This document shows, one piece after another, positions 32,944-43,691 of a DNA stretch of 64,000 nt (position 1 is the first letter of the stretch; every line of letters starts with the position of its first letter). The position numbers and the translations under genes are program-made. Origin of the DNA: Allodiplogaster sudhausi (Eukaryota; Nematoda; Chromadorea; Rhabditida; Diplogasteridae). A model generated the notes under the pieces. It ran no database searches and had not been told where the DNA came from. It was given only the letters and a program-made list of their open reading frames with translations. The stretch is taken from NCBI GenBank assembly GCA_945643635.1, contig CALZFC010000001.1, positions 5,471,501 through 5,535,500 on the forward strand, written 5' to 3'.

Positions 32944-34688
32944 TTACATGCAGCACTTGAGAGTAACGCCGTCGGGAACGGGCGGACCTTGAGCATTGTT
33001 CACAAGCTGATAATAGGTCGGCCCTTCACCCTTAAGACAGGTGAACTTGTAGGTCGGCGTTGCTGACCAGGAACCGTTGGCGATTGAACGAATGTAGATT
33101 TTCTGACTGTTCTGAAAAAAAACGAATGATATCTGTAGAATAAGAAGTCGTTAGACTTTTTAGATTCCAACTTGACTATTCAATCTACATATCCTAATTT
33201 CTATCTCAACGTATCTACTTATCTCGAACCGTATTGGTAGTGCATTGCGCGTAGCAGTGGCTCGGCAAGTCGCAGCTTATCTCTGGATTCTCGCAAGTCA
33301 TGCCCGACGGCTCTTGCGGCACGCTTGCATCCGCATTAAGAGGCAGGCACGGCGCAGCCGTGGTCGTCGCTTAAGTTGGTGCAAATTTAGATTTAATATT
33401 CCGAAACGGCGAAAGGAAGTGAAAATTAGGTCAACAGCTTATGACCTAATTTTCTCTATTTTCTGTGACAACAACACCAATGTTGCGAACAAGCGTTTAG
33501 AACATGTTACATACAAACTTTGGACAGATTAAACGCGCGGCAGGGTGTAAGTGATAGAGAACGAGAGATAGATAGAGAGAGATAAAGAGAGAGAGAGACA
33601 ATCTCTAGGGAATGTTTTCAGGGTATGGAAAGGCAGACCTGTTGTTTTTGTTGTAGTTGATGTTGTTGTTGGTGTTGTTGTTGTTTTTGTTGTTGTTGAT
33701 GGAGTTGTGATTGTCATTGCAGGTGTTGTTGTTGTTTTTGTGGTTGTTGATGGTGTCGTAGTTATTGCTGTTACTTCGATGCCTTCGACCGTCCCCATGC
33801 ACGTCCTGACATGGAGCGACTGTGGCTGGCACGTGTGATCGACGACGCCACCGAGAAGGGCGCAGCGATGGCTGCCATCGAAGGCGACCGACTCGCAGCC
33901 GGCGACCGGAGCAAGTTATTTGAACTGTATAATTATACTGATTTTTGCGTATTCAAGCGTCGATACATACAAATTAATTTGATGTCTAAAAATAAATAAA
34001 TAAATAAATAAACGCAGCGTTAAAGGAGCACGAAACTCAACGGTAATCTATTTGAACTTTCCTCAGTATTGTAGTCAGGTCTCTCCAAAACAAATGTTCT
34101 ATGCCGCCTATGTGTATATTAAAATTCAACAAGGTTTTGACTCCATTAACCGTGCAAAAAACGTGTATGGTGCTCAGAAGAAGAAAAAAAAGGATGCATT
34201 CTGTGATGTTATTTCAGTGAAGTATTATGTTGAAGGAAAAAATATGTTTGATTGAAGCGAAAGGGGAAGGAATCGAGAGAGAGAGAGAGAATCAAAGAGA
34301 AAGAGAGGGAGGAGCTCTGACCGAATCGCATCGGCCGGTGCAGTCTGCGAGCGTCGCAATGTCCGTGAGCAGCCGAAGACGCTCACGCAACTCGTCCGAT
34401 TCTTTCTCTTCGTCGTACTCGCACGCCATCATCATCTACAGAGCAGCGCAGGCAAGTCAAACAACAACAAAATGTATAAAGTACTCTTTTTATTTAATAA
34501 AAAGTACTTTTTAATCACCTTTCTAAGAATATATGTACATATGTATGTTTTCCAGGATAAAATAGTATAACACTAAACATTTATAAAGTGCACCAATCAA
34601 AAGTATGCTTTATAATGACAAAAAAAAAAGATCTTACACCGTATTTTACGAGAAGAAAAAAAGTCATCAGAGGAAATTGTTTCATCAT
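32944..34688 (-). pseudogene. Mucin-like secreted protein gene, left arm (splice acceptor lost)
   Basis: Left copy of the gene described at 53,090-54,841. Exons: 34,650-34,688 (signal), 34,322-34,435, 33,639-33,906 (Cys region, then Thr-rich), 33,230-33,369 and 32,944-33,111 (stop). All exons are open, but the acceptor before the Thr-rich exon reads CTCCG where the right arm has CTCAG, so normal splicing of this copy should fail. The intron between exons 3 and 4 contains a conserved hairpin at 33,421-33,456. Confidence 0.6.
33990..34013 (+). repeat. AAAT microsatellite
   Basis: Six TAAA units. The mirrored copy is at about 53,773-53,795, and a TTTA run also occurs at 41,433. Confidence 0.8.
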
Positions 34689-34689
34689 T

Positions 34690-36880
34690 CGCTTCTCGAA
34701 GGTCTGTTTAGAAAAAATAATTAATTAGAACTTGAGAGATGTAACAAAAAAGGGGGATCAAAGAAGATTAGATGGCTAGTTCCCGCGTCATTTATTCTTC
34801 TAATAGAGAAGATCGTACAAAGACAAATCTTTGCGAAAGAAAAGAGGCTCTTTTTCCGGCGTATGTAGGTAAACTTCTGGAAGCATTGCCAGGCAACCAG
34901 CAGTGACAACATTCTTTTCTTTTTGTAAACGACATCTATACACTTTATTGACAAATGATTTTGAAGATGGACAAACATAGATCTTGCTTTGCCTTCTAAC
35001 TCACCTCCTCCGAACATACATTTGATTTTTCATACTTTATCAAGCTTGGACGATGTGTCACATTTTAAAAGTGATTTGGAGTGTTCAAAGACAGTCAAAA
35101 AGGCATGCGGTGATAAGGGAAGAGAAAAGGACAGAGACTGCAGACAAGGAAGGCGAGAGCGCGTTCTATCCCAACCTCTGCGTGCAATCTGTTTTCTGAA
35201 ACAAATAAATAACAACAGCATGCAAATAAATAATATCATCCTTATTCACCGATTTATTTACTTTCTAAATAAAAATTTTAAAAAAAATCAAGAGTAATTA
35301 TTGACTTACTAACAAAAATTTCCTGAATAGGCTCATTTTCCTCTTTCTTGGCGGGTGGCTTCTCTTCTTTCTTCTTCTACTCATTTCCATTATTCCCGCT
35401 CTCCTTCAGTGGTTCCGTCGGGGGTAGCGGCAAGCACTGAAGAAAAGTACAATTTGTTTCTAAAAGGAGCAATTGGATCTCCAAAGTCTACTTAAAATGA
35501 GAAAGTCGTTATGGTTTACTATAATTCTAAAAATAAGTCGTTTGGTGAGTTGAAGTAAGTAGGACATCCGTCAGTGCAACTCTTTTAGACAACAGTTCCG
35601 TTCTCTTGAATTACAAAGCCTTGTTTGTCGAACTAAAAGCAAGATACAATCGTACGAAAACAAACTTTGATGAAATTTGACTGGTGTTTGTTTGATTGTT
35701 AAAACGTCTCAGGAAGCTTTATTGAAAGTTTCCACTAGCCGAAGAGGAAAGGCTGGCTGAAGTAGAGGAAGAGGAGCGCAGTCTTGAGAAGCATGGGAAG
35801 GGGAGAGAAGACGAGGAAAAGAGAGAGATAGAGACGGGCGTAAGAATGTGGCGGAGAAGAAGAGCGAGGTGGAAGTCGACCTTACACGAGCGGATGGAAT
35901 GATTGATTTCCGAAATTCTTTCCTTTTATGATGATTTTTAGTGACTGTTAATGTGATCGAAGTACACAAACAAGAAATATTGCACTTTAATTCACTTTCA
36001 TCAAAACTCTGCTGTGTTTTTAATCGCACTTCTTCATGATTCTCACGTTTATTGCATTTTCTATTCTTTATTTAGAATATAAAAAAACCTAACTTATTTT
36101 CAGCTTCGTAAATGCTTCAGCACTTCATATACTTTAATAACTGCATCATACATATATGCATAATTAATTAAATTATAATTGCGCTTAATTTCACCTGCCC
36201 GAGAAAAGTACAAAAGTAGAATTTGGAGCAACAATTCATTCTTCCATCGGGCGTTGCCTTCATGAGCTTGATCTCTGCCTCGCTCTCTCTCTTCTCTCTT
36301 TCCCCTCTCTCACTCTACTCTCTCTCTCTCTCTCTTTCTCTCTCGAGATTACTCTTCAAATTTTCCACATTCCTTGACATCTTGTCAGTAAAGTCTTCTG
36401 ACATGAGCAAAAAGAAATAGTATGTATGTATGTAGGTCTGTTCACAACAGAGTTCGATGGCTTCTATCCATTCTTTTCACCAGACATTTGAAAGAAAACG
36501 CGCACGATTCGGCGAAAGAAACTCAGGGTCATCCTGATGAGAAACCTCGGAGAGTATATAACACGAGGCGGAACAGGGGATAACTCATGTCGATGGCTTA
36601 CTGCTCTCACAATCAGCGCATTCTTACAATTAACATGATTCATTCACACTCTAACATTTCCTTTTCACACCTTCTCTTTCTCTCCTGAACTTTTCAGTCT
36701 TACATTCAATCCCTTTTCTTCTCTCTCGTTCTCTCTCGCTCTCTCGCGCTCTCTTCCTCTCTTTCTCAATCTCTTCCTTTCTCTCCGTCTCTCTTTTTTT
36801 CTCCGTCCCTCTCGCTCGCTCCCTCGATCTCATCACCTCTTTCTCTGTCTCTTTCTTTCTCTCTGTCTCTCGCCTCTCCC
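34690..36880. other. Left-arm stretch without a firm gene; Lys/Glu-rich open pieces
   Basis: Minus-strand PPTEPLKESGNNGNE and KKKEEKPPAKKEENEP (35,330-35,450) resemble the acidic/basic K-family tail but are split by an in-frame TAG in both arms. Plus-strand EEERLAEVEEEERSLEKHGK (about 35,740) is Glu/Arg-rich and unsupported. CT runs lie at 36,270-36,345 and 36,715-36,890. AGTATATAACACG at about 36,552 could be a TATA box, but it lies about 335 bp from the next start codon. Confidence 0.4.
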
Positions 36881-36886
36881 AGAGTG

Positions 36887-38015
36887 ATGCAACCCATGTC
36901 CGTCTGTCTTGTTCTTCTGGCCGGCGCGATCGCTTCGGCTCTAGCAGATGGTAAAAATTTTAATTTTTTAAGAACCATGGTCAGAGATGGTTCTATATGC
37001 ATACATATACATATGCGCAAACATACATATCTATGATTTAAAAAAAAACTTTAAAAAATAAATTAAAAGTATAAAAGAATATTGCTATTTTGTAATATAA
37101 CGCGGGTTGAAAAAAAAAAGATAAAAAAAATAAATTTATAATAATAATATTATTATTTCGAGATAGAAAAGGGATTAAAAAAGAATAAAAAATAGAAAAA
37201 AATAATAATATTACTGTTTCGCGTTAGAACACGACTACTATGGCGAGCACCACGGAGACGAACACGGCGCTGGCTACTACGGAGATCATGGTCACGGTGA
37301 TGATTATCAGAAGTTGGTTTTTTTCTGCATATTATTAATTTGTTAAACAATAAATTGATTAACTTTTTTTTAAATAATTAACCATTCAGTTTCCTAAATT
37401 AAAATTAACTACCTATATAACTGGTAATGCTGTACAATTTATATTTAAAAAAAATCCGCAAACTATTGTAAAACCAATTTCCAATTTTCATTTGTTTAAT
37501 GTATAAGTTTTTTTAATCATTTAAAATAATGAACTAGTAATTGATTACTGTTTTTAAGTATTCTTTCATGAATAGTCGCGAAAGCTGATTATATTGACAG
37601 GAAGCACGACCACGGCGAACACGGCGACTACGATAGCTACAAGTACGGAGGCCACGGAAGTCACGACAAAGGAGAGAAGTACGGCAGTGAATACGAGAAG
37701 GGACACGATGGAGGACACAAGCATCACGGAGGAGAGCACGACGGCCACGGACACGGCGGGCACTACGCCGATGGGGACCACCATGATCATGGACCCAGCC
37801 ATTATTATGACCACAATGGACCGAGCTATCATGGAGACCACCATGGACCCAGCCATTATGGGGACCACCATGGACCCAGCCATTATGGGGACCACCATGG
37901 ACCCAGCCATTATGGGGACCACCATGGACCCAGCCATTACGGTGATCATCATGGACCCAGCCATTATGGACATGGTGGAGAACGCTACGACGACCATCAC
38001 AGCGGAGACCACTAA
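36887..38015 (+). CDS. His/Gly/Asp/Tyr-rich secreted repeat protein (left copy)
   Basis: Exon 36,887-36,950 encodes the signal peptide MQPMSVCLVLLAGAIASALA. Exon 37,228-37,312 (HDYYGEHHGDEHGAGYYGDH) and exon 37,601-38,015 follow with matching phases, giving about 187 residues. The last exon ends with about six copies of a 9-residue unit GPSHYGDHH (27-bp repeats, about 37,840-37,980). There is no Cys. His-rich secreted repeats suggest an extracellular matrix, cuticle or metal-binding role; this is inference. A long CT run precedes the start codon and AATAAA lies at about 38,088. Open frames on other strands over the repeats are shadows. The right copy is identical in the encoded protein. Confidence 0.72.
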
Positions 38016-38099
38016 CATCGTTCTTCCGTCGCTTTTAAAAATTCTCTATGAATTGCCTATTGAATCATCATTTCTCTAACGTGCAATGAATAAAATGAA

Positions 38100-38610
38100 G
38101 TATAACTAAAGTATAAGAATTAATTTGTTAAGCCTGCAAAGATAATGCGCCCCAGGCTATTTCAACAGGAAACTCATATGACGTTTCACATGGCAAATGG
38201 GCGAATAATATATTTACGCAAATACGAGCCGCATTCTTTGCAGCAGTAAAATGCTCACATTCAACGCAGTTCTCCTCTCGTGCAATCTCTCGCTCTCTTA
38301 CTTTCTCTACCTCACTCTCTCTTTCTCTCCATTTTATCTCTCGTTCCCTCTCTCTTCCTCTATCTATATATCTCTCTTTCTCCCTCTCTTTTCCCTTTCT
38401 CTCGTTTGCTCGTTATTTATCGTATTTTTTGGTGTACTTTGTACTCAGATTGCGCCCTTTCGATTTCATCTTTGCCTTTTATTTTGCACGTTCATCTACC
38501 TTCTCTGTAGATAAATATGTGTTTGCAATTAGAGGAGCGTTGTATCCATTTATTGGTTTCGTTGTGCACACAAGCTCACATGAACCTCTTTATTTTGAGC
38601 AAAATTTTTT
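38100..38610. other. 3' flank of the His-rich gene, CT-rich
   Basis: CT microsatellite at 38,280-38,400. Open frames here are Ser/Leu-rich translations of the repeat and are not taken as genes. Confidence 0.55.
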
Positions 38611-38913
38611 TTAATACTTATTTATAAGTGATATTCCCAAAGGGTGTCCTTGTCATGCAAATTCCCCTTCTCATCATATCCTTTGCCCTTGCACTATGCT
38701 GATTTACCCTAGTGCATTTTAACGTGATCACTTTCCTGACTTTTTCATGTCAGTCTGCTTGGGAGCGGTTCTTTCACCTCCCTCGTATTATTTCTTGGTT
38801 GCCGTCCGGCACGTTGCTAAAAGCGTTGTTGCGCAAGTTCCCAGTCCTCTTCACACCCGAAGACAGAGAAGAATCCGGCGAGCTTCGTTACATCCTTGCC
38901 TAGCAGAATCTTG

Positions 38914-38954
<41 letters not shown>

Positions 38955-39205
38955 TCTCTGTCTTCTATGTCTGTCTTCTCTCCCGTTCGATGGTAGGTCA
39001 CTTCACGGGCGAGAACAAAGAGCGCTATCATGTTGAGGGCAACGAGTGCGAGGAAAGGAAAGGTAAAATATTGGTGCCAAACTAAAGGATTTAGTTATTC
39101 AAATGATTCGACATATTCGAAGGAGAAGGCAAAGGAGGGAGGGGGGGGGTGATTGTCTCTATGTGGTAGGCTTTTCCTTGGTGCTCTGCCGTTCCTGGTA
39201 TGCGC
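38611..39205 (+). other. Segment present only in the left arm, with exon-like pieces
   Basis: Absent from the right arm, where GAGCAAAATTTTTTT joins CCGATCGCGG directly. It holds an open piece after a TGTCAG acceptor at about 38,752 (SAWERFFHLPRIISWLPSGT then LLKALLRKFPVLFTPEDREE, ending at TAG) and, after a CT run and GGTAG, a 66-nt piece with donor (HFTGENKERYHVEGNECEER). The family is not recognised. Loss from the right arm is more likely than gain on the left, because one breakpoint cuts exon-like sequence. Confidence 0.4.
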
Positions 39206-40430
39206 CGATCGCGGGTGAGCTGGCTTCCTCGGGGGTCGTGGCCTAGGGATGATTTGTCATCTCCGTTTTGTCTGCAAGAATGGAACGCAAAGACGAGATA
39301 CGTAATAAACAAAATTAATTCCTTACAGACAAGGGAACCATCGTTGCTCTCACCTGTCCATACAATCAAGAAATTATGTTAACTACAGTCCCGCGCAGGA
39401 TCTTGGTACCAAGGACGCTTCGGACGATTCGGACGCTTCCAAATGCATCATCGCTAATAACTTTTGTTCTAGGAAAAACTAAAATATTTTAAATGGTACA
39501 TTAGTTTGCTTATAGAGTACGGATGCTACTGTTAAAAAATCGATGACTTTTTATCATTTGATAAAAAGTTATCGATTTTTTTCCACTTTTTGCTAATAAA
39601 AAATTTCATTTCTAATGTTTTCCAACGAAATTTTTCCTGTACCATTATTTTGTCTCTACCCACTTCCCCAAATAATAAAATTAGAGATTTTGTCATTGAT
39701 GACGGAAATCGATAAATCAGACCTTATCATACATGTTCATGTGATGTAAAGATTTGCCTTACGATTCTGAAGATAAATGGTGTGCACACTTCCGATGTTA
39801 GACTTCCTCAAGCTCCTTTTTGCGTAGCCGATACTTTTAAAGGAGGTATATGGGGAATAATTAACCTATGTTTTGTTCTATGTAGCTTAATTCATTTGGG
39901 CGTAAAACATATATCCAGATAGTTTGAGCGATTTTCTTTCATTACTTTCAGAGCAATAGTAACGCGAAAAATGGCAGGTAGAGAATTAGTTACTGTAGGT
40001 CAGGGCTGCCCTCCTCTCTCACATGCTCTCTCGACCGAGCGACAGGCAACTTTATGAGCGCGCGCATTCAAATGCGTTCTCTAGCGCTACTGTAGAATTA
40101 TTCGCCGGATACTTCCTTTAACCAGCCTTTTACAGCATCAGATTATTGTGTGCATTGATCACGAAATGACATTTTCGTAAACCACCTGTCACGTGTTGTA
40201 CACTCTTGCCAACACTGCTCCTTGAAAGATCTTATAACCTTTAAGCTAAAAAATTATTTTAGTGCAACCAAATTTTTCTTCCCTCTTGCGTTTGTTGAAA
40301 GTCATGAGTGTTAATTACTCTTCTTAATACTCTTCTCAAAATAAATTTTTTTATACCTTAAAAACTAATTATTCGTATAGTAAAATGATTACTCGCTTGA
40401 AATACAAACTTCCCGCTTTGCATGAATCGT
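39206..40430. other. No firm gene; conserved hairpin
   Basis: A near-perfect palindrome (TCGATGACTTTTTATCA, mirrored) lies at 39,534-39,583. A GC-richer motif, AGGATCTTGGTACCAAGGAC, lies near 39,400. No exon is recognised. Confidence 0.5.
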
Positions 40431-40523
40431 TGATAATCTCCCTACAATTACCAGAATAGAATAGTGATCACCTTCAAAATTATAAATATAAGTTCTAGAA
40501 GCATATCAACTTTGCAAAGTCTC

Positions 40524-40712
40524 ATGTCCACTCCTGCAACGTCGCCGCTTCCTCTACCTGATGTCAGCCGGCTGGTAGAGACTCTCGTCAGAGTCTACAT
40601 CCATTCAGTGGCTGTGGTCTCGCTCCTGCTCTCAATAATGATGCTTTATGCCATCATCTTCTATACGCCAAAGCAGAGTCAAAGCCTCCGAAAGTACATT
40701 CTCAATGTCCAG
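40524..40712 (+). CDS. First exon of a nematode-type chemosensory GPCR (left arm)
   Basis: The exon encodes 63 residues from ATG: a short Pro/Ser-rich N-terminus, a transmembrane helix (SVAVVSLLLSIMMLYAIIFY) and TPKQSQSLRKYILNVQ before a GT donor. The pattern of helix, Thr-Pro-Lys and then a basic stretch ending in a Tyr-Ile-Leu-Asn core resembles TM1 and loop 1 of nematode Str/Srd/Srh receptors. No following TM exons could be assigned; an open piece at 41,309-41,391 is only a weak candidate. It is either a remnant or a gene whose other exons I cannot see. Confidence 0.42.
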
Positions 40713-40967
40713 GTTCCAGCACATTTATTTTTTTGTATTATTTTTCTTCTTTTTTTTTCATCAAGCGACACTTAAAGTAGGTTAAAAGTCGCTAATTCCT
40801 AACACGTATTGGCCGATTAGGTAGTACGATAGGTTTAAGCAACTTTATCACGTCAATTTGCCAAGAGTCTTGTTTCAAAACCTTTCCTCGTAAAGCAAAC
40901 ATTTTGCCTGAACAATTTTTAATTGGCGGTTTGCGTCTAGTAGTGAATCATGAATGTGTCAGTATCA

Positions 40968-41095
40968 GAGGTGGCAAAGGCCCGGCCCGGCCTGTAGGGC
41001 CGGCCGGCCCAACTTGCCAATGCCCCGGGCCGGGCCCAAAACAAGGTCGGCCGGCCCGCAGGCCCGTTTGGACCCGATAAGTATACTATGTCGTC
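40968..41095 (+). repeat. GC-rich hAT-like terminus
   Basis: CAGAGGTGGCAAAGGCCCGG followed by alternating GGCCGG/GGCCCG. Related starts occur at 27,473, 42,627 and 45,654. hAT-type termini often begin CAG(A/G)GGTG, so these may be solo ends or short non-autonomous copies. Confidence 0.4.
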
Positions 41096-41099
41096 CGGT

Positions 41100-42230
41100 C
41101 AGGACGAGTGTTGGCATTGTGACATGCAAAACTTACTTCATGTATTAATTTTTTTTCTAAAACGTTTCCTTCCACACATTAAAATTAATCTTCTTAGCAT
41201 GAATTTCTCGATTGATCCCCAGACGTTGAAGATACGTTGAAGATCCAGTTTTCGGATCAGAAAATGGAAAAATCATCATATGTAAAATAATATAGCTGCT
41301 ACTCAACATTCCATCGCTCTACCAACTCACAATCAGCACGCCGTCCTGTCCATTCAAATGGACCAGCCTGATGCGCGACTGTAGCCTCTTTATCTGAGTC
41401 GTTTGTTTGCGCCACCAGAGCTTCGCTTGGTAGATTTATTTATTTATTTATTTATACATCATTACGATGTTACGACATTAAAAGTAATTAATAGAAAAAT
41501 GTCGAGTCAGCAAGTGTGATGAAGGGGAAGGGGAGGGGAAGGGGCAGCAGACCGCTCACGACATCGCCGGCGCGGGAGTGGCAAGTTCCCCGAGAGGGGG
41601 TGGACGAGGTCCCCTTGGAGGTGGCAAGGCTCCATAGACTGTGCTGGTTTGGCTGCAGACACACTTCGGCGACTCGAGAACGGCTGCTGGGGAAGGAAGA
41701 GATGATAGAAGGGCTTAGATTTACATGTTCGGAGATAATTGGCTGACTCATAGAACTGATATAATCTTTCTTATACTATAGATTCTCTACTCTGATCTGG
41801 AGCAATTCCAAAACTGGCAAGCAATAAATGGCTTTCTTAAATACTTTGACTGTTAAAGATGAAGTGGCAATTAAAGGCAACTTATAATAATATGACGCAG
41901 CTCGAATGGCAAATGAAAATTGTGAGAGAGTTGAGCGTGATCGAGGAACGAAAAATGCATATTGCGATAAACGTCCACTGGTTGCTCTGAATACAAACAG
42001 TCTGCTAATAGGAATGTCTACATCTCCGTATAACCAACGGGGGCATTACAATGAAATCAGAAAAAGAGTGAGAAATGGGCACATGGGGGGAGAATGCGGG
42101 CATGCTAGCATTGTCACCAGTAAATTGTACCGGCATTCTGTGCCAGTTAAACGTTGATGTACACGCCCAGGTGGTTAGTTTGTGACACTTGTACTAGCTA
42201 GAGAATCACACTGGCATTATAACAGGTTGC
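41100..42230. other. No firm gene
   Basis: Contains a TTTA run (41,433-41,452) and a G-rich tract (GGGGAAGGGGAGGGGAAGGG at 41,523). Open frames on both strands at 41,488-41,751 have no splice support. Confidence 0.5.
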
Positions 42231-42231
42231 G

Positions 42232-42450
42232 TTGTTTATGATGCTCAGCTGGCTGACTGCTGGCCTTGTCCTCTTGGTATTCCATCAGCATCAGTGTGTG
42301 TTACCAGCAGCGCATCCGCTTAAGCTCGAGAATGTCAGTTTTCGAGAGTTCACTAAAGAGACAAACAATTGGCAGCAATACAAGTCAAAGCTGTTAAAGA
42401 GAGGGCGCGGAAAAGTAGATTTTGTGTTAAATTTCACAAAATTACAACCG
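42232..42450 (+). CDS. Putative secreted protein, first exon (left arm)
   Basis: Starts MFMMLSWLTAGLVLLVFHQH, a convincing signal peptide, followed by QCVLPAAHPLKLENVSFREF and a Lys/Arg-rich stretch. The exon probably ends at a GT near 42,414, but this is uncertain and no partner exon was found. The right copy (45,090 downward) differs at residue 4 (Ile for Met). The family is unknown. Confidence 0.35.
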
Positions 42451-42760
42451 ACCTTCACAATCTCCTTCGCTTTTACATTTGTTTTTTTCTCTCGGATATG
42501 TGCGAACTGCGATATCGCGCGAAAGAATGAATGAGAGTGCCTGCTTCCATCATTTGAACCTTCTTTCTTTTTTCATTCGTCAAAATCGATAACTTTGTTT
42601 TCACAGAGTATTGTCCTGAGTAGTACAGGGGTCTCCGGCCCCGGTCCCGGCCCCATCCCTGGGGGCTGGGGCCGGGGGTCGTGTATAATTGATTGAAGTT
42701 CTCCCCCAGTTGACGACAACTTATGACCCAATTCATAACGAAAAGTGGGCTGCGAGTCGT

Positions 42761-42890
42761 TGTTGCCGCGAAAAAAATATCTAGGTCAAATTTCGGGGGG
42801 AGGCGTTGTTGCCGATTTGGAAAAGGGGGGGAGGCGTTGTTGCCGATTTGGAAAAGGGGGGAGTCGTTGTTGCCGAATTGCCGACGCGGA
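42761..42890 (+). repeat. Minisatellite, 3-4 copies of a unit of about 33 bp
   Basis: Units contain GGCGTTGTTGCCGATTTGG followed by AAAAGGGGGG. It lies just 3' of the transposase-like gene and is mirrored at about 44,418-44,545. Just outside it, 42,627-42,680 is a GC-rich palindromic tract (GGCCCCATCCCTGGGGGC). Confidence 0.7.
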
Positions 42891-42996
42891 AAAATATGTA
42901 GGTATATGTTTATTAAGTTCGATTGTGGAAAGAGTTATAATTATCAACTGATTACATATTAATAGAAAAAAACAGAGCATTGCAAATGAAATACAG

Positions 42997-43615
42997 TTAG
43001 TGATCCTTGCCAGTGGTGTGCTTCTTGCCCATCTCGTCCAGATACGCGAGAATCTCATATTTGCGGATGGGGACGCCGGTACTCATTCGTTCCTTCAGGC
43101 TGTCCATTCTGGCAGAAGCAGCACTGCGTTGCTCGCGAGTGTGCTTGGACATCCACCGGTCAAGCGCGGAAGGGTCTTTTCGCGCTCCTTCCAGTTGAAG
43201 GAAGGACGTCAGCTCCTTGTCGTGGATGTATTCGACCAGGTCGATGAGATGAGGCAGGCGGCCGTGGTTGAGACTGCGGCCGAGACCACTTAAATAATTT
43301 TATCTTTGTCTTTTACAATCATACATTATATTAGTGGAGAAAATTCTAACGAGAAGTAGCTCTCGGCTGCATTCGATGTCCGGTTCGAGACTTGGCCGAA
43401 CTTGTTGGTCAGGCTGTCGGGATACGACAGTCTTGGCGCGTGAAATTGCCCGACGTTTGCACTGGTAGGCACCCTTGCTGTAGACCCCAGCCGCTTCCTG
43501 ACGTTTGTCTTCGTCGATTCGTTCATCCTTCCCGGTGACAATTTTCTTCATAACGTCCGAGTAGTGCTTGTGCGGCTGGATCCTTTGGCCAGATGCAACT
43601 CGTTCGACCAGAGAT
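42997..43615 (-). pseudogene. Transposase-like gene, left copy (5' truncated, frameshifted)
   Basis: Left copy of the gene at 43,692-44,309. Its exons are 43,351-43,615 and 42,997-43,288. One extra base at about 43,434-43,436 (ACTGTCGTATCCC against ACTGTGTATCCC) throws the first exon out of frame after RRAISRAKT. The 5' side ends at the palindrome symmetry point. Confidence 0.6.
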
Positions 43616-43691
43616 CGACCGCAGAATGACGTGAGTGAATAATTTAAACACACCTTTTTAATGTACAATCTTTAAGTACCGCTGAGAATCA
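43616..43691. other. 76-bp unique spacer at the palindrome centre
   Basis: The reverse-complement match stops at 43,615 on the left (CCAGAGAT) and resumes at 43,692 on the right (ATCTCTGG). The spacer is AT-rich, without a recognised motif, and is the only part between the arms lacking a mirror copy. Confidence 0.9.

Larger units (their letters stand above)
23802..43615. repeat. Left arm of the giant palindrome
   Basis: Reads as the reverse complement of 43,692-64,000. Mirrored landmarks: 24,651-24,977 with 62,818-63,144; 29,622-29,729 with 58,059-58,166; 37,601-38,015 with 49,751-50,165; 40,524-40,712 with 47,647-47,835. The coordinate sum moves between 87,306 and 88,359 as indels accumulate. 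The outer limit is set by the window edge, so the arm may extend further left. Confidence 0.95.

Noticed and set aside
33640..33770. CRISPR-like array of regular GTT repeats
   Set aside because: It is a trinucleotide tract encoding the Thr-rich segment of the mucin-like gene; there are no unique spacers, and the genome is eukaryotic.
35325..35450. K-family tail exons in the palindrome arms
   Set aside because: The Lys/Glu-rich pieces share composition with the K tail, but an in-frame TAG is present in both arms and no K membrane exon lies nearby.
37566..38018. 150-residue minus-strand frame over the His-rich repeats (and its mirror)
   Set aside because: Antisense shadow of the GPSHYGDHH array. 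The plus strand has a signal peptide, three phase-matched exons and AATAAA.
43000..43293. Plus-strand 97-residue frame in the left centre (mirrored at 44,013-44,306)
   Set aside because: Antisense to the second transposase-like exon, which has matching splice phase and a stop on the other strand.
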